From positions 1 through 10,314 of the forward strand of contig DATDRS010000015.1 in the NCBI GenBank assembly GCA_035291605.1: 10,314 nucleotides of DNA, written 5' to 3'. How positions within the stretch are numbered: position 1 is the stretch's first letter; every line of letters begins with the position of its first letter. Both the position numbers and the translations under genes were made by a program. This document shows positions 6,207 to 10,314 of the stretch, piece by piece. The notes under the pieces are model-generated. The model was not told where the DNA came from. It saw nothing but the letters and a program-made list of their open reading frames with translations, and did no database searches. This DNA comes from DATDRS01 sp035291605 (GTDB lineage: Bacteria; Chloroflexota; Anaerolineae; Anaerolineales; UBA6663).

Positions 6207-8591
6207 TTACTCGTAGGCCAGGCTCTCGCGCACGCTGATCTGCGTGGCGCGGTGGGCCGGGAGCCAGCTGGCCCCCAGCGAGAGGACGACGACGATTGCC
6301 AGCCAGGTGAGCGCGCCGCTGGCCGGGTAGAGGTATAGAAAGGGCAGGCCGAAGACCCTGCCCAGCGCGTCCACGAAGAACTTTCCGGCGACGATGCTGA
6401 GCGGCACGGCCTGCGCCCAGCTCAGCATCCCCAGCAGCAACCCCTCGCCCATGAAAATCCAGCCCACATCCCCTGAAGACGCGCCGACGGCCCGCATCAC
6501 GCCGATCTCGCGGCGGCGCTCCAGCACGTTGATCGAGAGCGTCCCTGACAGGCCGAGGCTGCCGACCACTGCCATTAATACCGTCATCACCTGCAGAATG
6601 TTCGTGATCAGGCTGAAGGCGGCGTCGTTCTGGCGGCGGTTCTCGGCCTTGCTGAGGGCGAAGACGATGCCCGTGCCCTGCGAGGCGAAATACGTCTTTA
6701 AATCCTTCGCAATCGCCTCCTGCACGGCGGGGTCTTCGGTATCGGCGCGGATCTCGGCCACGATGCCTTGCCCGACCTGATGCAGGTCGTTCAGCAGGAC
6801 GTCGCGCCGCACGAAGGCCGTGTTGTCAATCACGTCGAACACGGTGCCGACGACGGTCCACGTCGTTTCGTCCACGCCGGGCAGGTCCAGCACAATCTGG
6901 TCGCCGACCTTCACGCCCAGTTTGGCGGCAAAGAGCTGGCTGAGCAGGATCGCATGGCCGTCGTGCGGGTCGAGCGCGCGGCCGGCCGTGATGGTGGGCG
7001 CGTACATCTCCGTGTCGGCCGGCACGCCGCGCAGCTGCGCGTCGAACTCGTTCCCGACGCCCGTTTTCCCGGGTGCGCGCGCCTTGCCATTCAGCCACAC
7101 CCACATCTCGGCGCGCTCCACGTTCGGGCGCGCCTCCATCAGCGGCACGACTTCGCCGCTGCGCTGGAACTGTTCGAACACGATGATGACGTGGAAGCCG
7201 AGGCCGCGCCAGAACTCGTCGAGCGTGTTGCCGAAGGAGGCGCTGGCCGCGGTGATCATCATGAAAATCGCGCCAGCGGCGATGAGCGTGATCTCGGTGA
7301 GCGCCACGCGCTCCATGCGCCGGAAGGTGTTGCGGAGCATGAGCGTGAACATGCGCGGCAGGCCCTTCACGCGCCCCATGAGTTTGTCTATCCGGCCCCC
7401 GCCGTAGCGCCCGCGCCCTACGCCGTAGGCCGCGATGGCCTCGCGCACCGAGATCGCCACGCCCTGCAGCACGGGCCAGAGCGCGGCCAGCACCGGGGTC
7501 AGCAGCCCCGCGAGGGCCTGCACCGCAAAAGCCGTCGGCAGCACTTCGAGCGCGGCCACCGGGATATTCAACGTGGTCAACAGCCCGCGCGAGATCAAAT
7601 CTCCGCCCACCGCGCCCAGCGGCACCGCCAGCGCGAGGCTCAACGCGCCGTAGACGACCACGCCCGCGAGGTACAGCTGCGCAATCTGCCCGCGCAGCCC
7701 ACCGATGGTCTTCATGATCCCGATCTGCGGCACTTGTTGCGCGATAATGGCGATGATGGTGTTGATGACCAGGAAGGTGCTCAAACCCAGCGAGGCGACC
7801 GCCATCACCACCAGCACCAGCCCGAAGCCGTCCAGCGTCTCCTGAAAGAAATGCCGCTGCGGGTCGGAAATCTGCACGCCGCCCACCGCCACGCCGATTT
7901 TCTTCAGCCGTTCTTCGACCGCATTCGCGGCGGCCTGCGCCCTCTCCTGGCTGAATTCGGGGACGTCGAAGCGCAACTGGTTGTAATCGCGGAAGCCGAC
8001 GAGCAGTTCCATCTGGCCGCGCGTGACGTAAAATGCCGCTTGCTGACTGAACGGCGGGCCGAATTGCAGCGGGTCGCGCAGCGTCCCGCTCAGCCTCACG
8101 AGCTTAGGGCGATCGTTCACTTTGAAATACACCGCGCCGCCGACCGGCGGCACTTGATACACCAGCACATGATTGGCCGACACGGCGGCCGCGCCCTCGC
8201 CGGGCCACGCGCCCTCGATCAACGTCAGCACGCTGAATCTTTGCTGCGCATAATTGTCCAGCGCAATGAGCGTCGCGTCCTTCCATTCTTCGGCGTCGAG
8301 CGACGGCTTCCATTGAATGCTCGTCTGGATGTAGCCGTCCATCTGCTTCACTTCGGGCAGGCGCGAGAGGATCAGCACGGTTTCATCGTCTACCAACCCG
8401 GCGAGGCTCATCTGCACGTTGGGCCAATGGTCGCCCTGCGACGCCGCGCCCAACTGCCGCGAAATAATGTGGTTGCTCGAAAGGATCATCCCCACCGCCA
8501 TCACGCCGACGGCGATGCTCAGGACGACCAGCGTGGTGCGGCCTTTGTTGTTCCAGAGGTCACGCCAGACTTTGCGGAAGGCGACGCTCAT
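6207..8591 (-). CDS. ABC transporter permease with two FtsX domains (permease B)
   Basis: This 794-residue membrane protein is a close full-length paralog of permease A. Both start with xxAFRKxWRDLWNNKGRT and end ATQISVRESLAYE, and they align with almost no length change. It has the same plan: TM1 near the N-terminus, an extracytoplasmic domain to about 250, three TM helices, TM5 near 425-447, a second extracytoplasmic domain, and three C-terminal TM helices. The ATPase-coupling segments are QIGIMKTIGG at 289-298 and EIGVMRAVGAS at 695-705; the half-ends are ISVREAIAAYG from 380 and the C-terminal ISVRESLAYE. The ATG is fixed by homology to permease A; no convincing Shine-Dalgarno sequence precedes it. 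It probably uses the ATPase encoded 280 bp downstream, either as an alternative partner to A or alongside it. A role in moving a lipid-linked or peptide substrate, or in mechanotransmission, is possible; the sequence does not decide. Confidence 0.92.
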   Translation of the reverse strand: MSVAFRKVWRDLWNNKGRTTLVVLSIAVGVMAVGMILSSNHIISRQLGAASQGDHWPNVQMSLAGLVDDETVLILSRLPEVKQMDGYIQTSIQWKPSLDAEEWKDATLIALDNYAQQRFSVLTLIEGAWPGEGAAAVSANHVLVYQVPPVGGAVYFKVNDRPKLVRLSGTLRDPLQFGPPFSQQAAFYVTRGQMELLVGFRDYNQLRFDVPEFSQERAQAAANAVEERLKKIGVAVGGVQISDPQRHFFQETLDGFGLVLVVMAVASLGLSTFLVINTIIAIIAQQVPQIGIMKTIGGLRGQIAQLYLAGVVVYGALSLALAVPLGAVGGDLISRGLLTTLNIPVAALEVLPTAFAVQALAGLLTPVLAALWPVLQGVAISVREAIAAYGVGRGRYGGGRIDKLMGRVKGLPRMFTLMLRNTFRRMERVALTEITLIAAGAIFMMITAASASFGNTLDEFWRGLGFHVIIVFEQFQRSGEVVPLMEARPNVERAEMWVWLNGKARAPGKTGVGNEFDAQLRGVPADTEMYAPTITAGRALDPHDGHAILLSQLFAAKLGVKVGDQIVLDLPGVDETTWTVVGTVFDVIDNTAFVRRDVLLNDLHQVGQGIVAEIRADTEDPAVQEAIAKDLKTYFASQGTGIVFALSKAENRRQNDAAFSLITNILQVMTVLMAVVGSLGLSGTLSINVLERRREIGVMRAVGASSGDVGWIFMGEGLLLGMLSWAQAVPLSIVAGKFFVDALGRVFGLPFLYLYPASGALTWLAIVVVLSLGASWLPAHRATQISVRESLAYE

Positions 8592-8667
8592 GAGGGTTAG
8601 TCAACGGAAGGAACGCATGGCTTGGCTGGCGGAAAATGGGCGCAGATGACGGCGCACAGACCATCTA

Positions 8668-8673
8668 ATTGTA
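8668..8673 (-). promoter_or_regulatory. candidate -10 element for permease B
   Basis: Read leftward, GAGAGTACAATTAG contains TACAAT, the same hexamer found before the ATPase gene, here 77 bp before the permease B ATG. The sequence 17 bp upstream (TCGCGT) is a poor -35 match. The surrounding gap, 8592-8800, otherwise holds only the palindrome at 8777-8804; no small gene was seen in it. Confidence 0.3.
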
Positions 8674-8776
8674 CTCTCATGCTCGTTAATACGCGATGCG
8701 GCGCAGGAAGTCGAGCGCGGTTCTATTTGGAGGCGCATCTTACGCGACCCTGTTCCGGTGGTCATCCAACCGCCAT

Positions 8777-8804
8777 GTAGGGGGCGGCAGCTGCCGCCCC
8801 CTAC
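8777..8804. repeat. 28-bp perfect palindrome overlapping the glycosyltransferase stop
   Basis: GTAGGGGGCGGCAG (8777-8790) is followed directly by its exact reverse complement (8791-8804), with no spacer. Read leftward, the TAG stop codon of the glycosyltransferase (8803-8801) is supplied by the palindrome's own GTAG end. No T-run follows on either strand, so this is not a standard intrinsic terminator. Its GTAGGGG ends match the hairpin at 1332-1357, which suggests a small dispersed repeat or a miniature mobile element. Confidence 0.7.
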
Positions 8805-10075
8805 GCTTCGTCGGTCAGATAACCCACGGCGACAAGCGTAAGGGTGAAGAGAATATATATGTCGTGAAAGAAGCGAGAGGCGAAGAAGAAGACCAACATG
8901 AAAACGCCATAGCCGATGGCGCACATGGATAGGCGCGGCGCGCGCCACAACCGCCGCAAGGTGAGGAGCAACATGGGAAGACCGAGGGCCAACTGGAAGG
9001 CCCAGAACGGGAAAGCCGCCCGCGGGCTTTGGACGAGGCCCAGGGTGAGCAGGATCTGCCCCAGGCCGTAGCCCATGATGGGGAACGCGACAGCGCCGCG
9101 CCCAGACACGTAGCCCAGCATATCGTCCGCCAGAGCCGGGAAATTCCAGATGGCGAAAGGGAGCAGGGTCAGCGCCAGCGGCGCGCCGGCCAGGCCAGCG
9201 TGGCGGAGCAGCCAACTACGCCAACGGGCCGGGCGCTGCTGGTGATATAGATAAACGAGCGCAAATGGGACCATGAACCAGATCGTCTGCTTGAGCGCGC
9301 AGCCGATCCCCAGCACGACCAGCGCCAGCGTGAATCGCTGCTGCTTGAGACAGACCAGCGTCAACACGAGCCACGCAAACGCAAAGACCTCGTTTTGGCC
9401 CTGCGCGGCGTAGAGCAAAATCGCCGGGTTGAACAAGACCAGGATCATCAGCGCCAGCCGCCGGGGCAGGCTCTCGGCCAACTGCGGCATGAGCATAAAG
9501 GCAACGACGAGGAAGAAAGCCGTCGTAATCAGGCGCAGGTCGAACCAGCCCAGCGTGGCGCGCGCCAGCAGGTAAAACGGGACCGGGAGCAAGAATGAAA
9601 GCGGCGGGTAGACATAGTGGAACACCGCCGGGTTGAAATCATAGCCCGGCACAGGCGGCGTCAATGCAACCGCCGTGCCCTCGAAAATTTCCGCATAAGG
9701 ATTCCGGCCCGCGAGGATCATTTGGGCCGCCAGTTCAATCTGGACGGCGCTGTCCACCAGAGTGACATTACGGGCGACTGCCTCAGCGCCCAGCTGGAGG
9801 CGCTCCGTGATGAAAGCAAACACCAGCAGGATCATGGGAGGCACAGTCAGCAGGGTGATGAGCGTCCACCTGAGGAGATAGCCCCAGGTCTCCCGCCGGG
9901 TTTGGTGGTCGGGCGCAGGCGCCAGCGGCAAGCCGAGGAAATCCAGGGCCAGATAAATCAGCCCCCCCAGGACGTAGAATACGACGGTCGGCCCGCCGAC
10001 CGCCCAGACCTGCATCCCCAGCAGCGCGGCCAGTATCAACAAGTCCGGTCTATCACGGAGCGATGACCTGTCCAT
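8801..10075 (-). CDS. multi-pass glycosyltransferase, GT-C fold (GT87/DUF2029-like)
   Basis: This 424-residue integral membrane protein has roughly ten or more hydrophobic helices. It is predicted to transfer a sugar, probably mannose or another hexose, from a polyprenyl-phosphate donor on the outer face of the membrane. After an N-terminal group of helices, a large loop (about 91-150) carries Asp108 in LVDSAVQIELAAQMILAGRNPY; an acidic residue in the first large outer loop is the catalytic signature of GT-C enzymes. YVYPPLSF at 154-161 is the Y-P-P segment usual in GT87 and related mannosyltransferases, and GQNE (226-229) and Lys262 fall in later loops or helices as in that family. The ATG lies 6 bp after the stop of permease C with no strong Shine-Dalgarno sequence, which suggests translational coupling. 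The stop is inside the palindrome at 8777-8804. The GT-C assignment is good; GT87 rather than a PMT/GT39-like family is moderate; donor and acceptor are unknown. Confidence 0.75.
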   Translation of the reverse strand: MDRSSLRDRPDLLILAALLGMQVWAVGGPTVVFYVLGGLIYLALDFLGLPLAPAPDHQTRRETWGYLLRWTLITLLTVPPMILLVFAFITERLQLGAEAVARNVTLVDSAVQIELAAQMILAGRNPYAEIFEGTAVALTPPVPGYDFNPAVFHYVYPPLSFLLPVPFYLLARATLGWFDLRLITTAFFLVVAFMLMPQLAESLPRRLALMILVLFNPAILLYAAQGQNEVFAFAWLVLTLVCLKQQRFTLALVVLGIGCALKQTIWFMVPFALVYLYHQQRPARWRSWLLRHAGLAGAPLALTLLPFAIWNFPALADDMLGYVSGRGAVAFPIMGYGLGQILLTLGLVQSPRAAFPFWAFQLALGLPMLLLTLRRLWRAPRLSMCAIGYGVFMLVFFFASRFFHDIYILFTLTLVAVGYLTDEA

Positions 10076-10081
10076 TCCGCG

Positions 10082-10314
10082 TTACTCGTAAGCCAGACTT
10101 TCCCAGACGCTGATTTGCGTGGCGCGGCGGGCCGGGAGCCAACTCGCGACCATGGAAAGGACGACGATGATCCCCAGCCACAGCCACATCCCGTTCAGCG
10201 AGTAGTGGTAAGTAAAGGGGAATTGCATGGCCGCGCCGAGCGCATCCACGAAATACCGCGCGCCTAACATGCTGAGCGGCACGGCCTGCGCCCAACTGAG
10301 GAGGCCGAGCATCA
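10082..10314 (-). CDS. C-terminal end of a third FtsX-family ABC permease (permease C, partial)
   Basis: The last 76 full codons of this gene lie in the window; the rest extends past the right edge. The visible part matches the last two TM helices of permeases A and B nearly residue for residue: LGLLSWAQAVPLS, then an outer loop (RYFVDALG...FTYHYS), then a final TM segment and ASWLPARRATQISVWESLAYE. The ATG visible at 10310-10312 is internal, since A and B continue upstream in the same frame (GEGLMLGLLSW in A). The only notable change is Trp for Arg in the C-terminal ISVRESLAYE motif. The frame is intact to its TAA, and the glycosyltransferase starts 6 bp later. Whether it carries two FtsX domains like A and B cannot be seen. 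Confidence 0.88.
   Translation of the reverse strand, partial: MLGLLSWAQAVPLSMLGARYFVDALGAAMQFPFTYHYSLNGMWLWLGIIVVLSMVASWLPARRATQISVWESLAYE

Noticed and set aside
6768..8600. 610-codon open frame on the + strand
   Set aside because: It is antisense to permease B, whose reading is supported by domains and a paralog. Its translation is rich in His, Arg, Gln and Ala with no recognisable domain, as expected from the complement of a GC-rich gene.
8777..8804. palindrome as an intrinsic terminator
   Set aside because: There is no T-run after the stem on either strand and no loop, so standard termination is unlikely; it is better treated as a repeat.
10310..10312. ATG as the start of a short independent gene
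   Set aside because: The homologous sequence in permease A continues upstream in the same frame, and the window ends here. It is an internal Met of a truncated gene.

Overview
The window is high-G+C bacterial DNA, densely coded and mostly transcribed leftward. Several traits point to Chloroflexota, perhaps Anaerolineae: a lipoprotein whose mature end is rich in Thr-Pro after the lipobox cysteine, large FtsX-type permeases carrying two permease domains each and present as clustered paralogs, a lipid-anchored HlyD-type adaptor, and short hairpin repeats with GTAGGGG ends at gene 3' ends. This assignment is inference from style; no marker gene is present.

Layout. Positions 1-51 may hold the last codons of a rightward gene. 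An FAD-dependent amine/amino-acid oxidase of the DAO family follows at 86-1255, also rightward, starting at TTG. It converges on a long leftward block, and the two are separated by about 100 bp holding a strong terminator for the leftward block and a hairpin repeat. In transcription order (right to left) the block holds: the C-terminal end of an FtsX-family permease (C, 10082-10314, cut by the window edge); a multi-pass GT-C/GT87-like glycosyltransferase (8801-10075); a complete 794-residue permease (B, 6207-8591); an ABC ATPase of the MacB/LolD type (5201-5926); a complete 796-residue permease (A, 2795-5185); and a lipoprotein adaptor of the HlyD/MacA type (1360-2691).

Function. The ATPase, permease A and the adaptor form a full ABC export or mechanotransmission unit: ATP hydrolysis in the cytoplasm drives movement of the permease's extracytoplasmic domains, with a lipid-anchored adaptor outside the membrane. 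Permeases B and C are close paralogs of A and end in nearly the same C-terminal motif, so the locus looks like an expanded permease family sharing at least one ATPase. The glycosyltransferase starts 6 bp after permease C, which suggests co-expression and a possible glycolipid or glycan substrate; this is inference. Weak promoter-like signals (a TACAAT hexamer in each case) precede B and the ATPase, and a weak terminator-like hairpin lies after B, so the block may be two or more transcripts.

No intergenic stretch exceeds 300 bp. The two largest gaps (5927-6206 and 8592-8800) hold the short repeats and candidate signals listed below. No RNA gene, insertion sequence, CRISPR array or phage gene was recognised. 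The window holds known family types in an unusual arrangement; nothing in it is clearly a new system.
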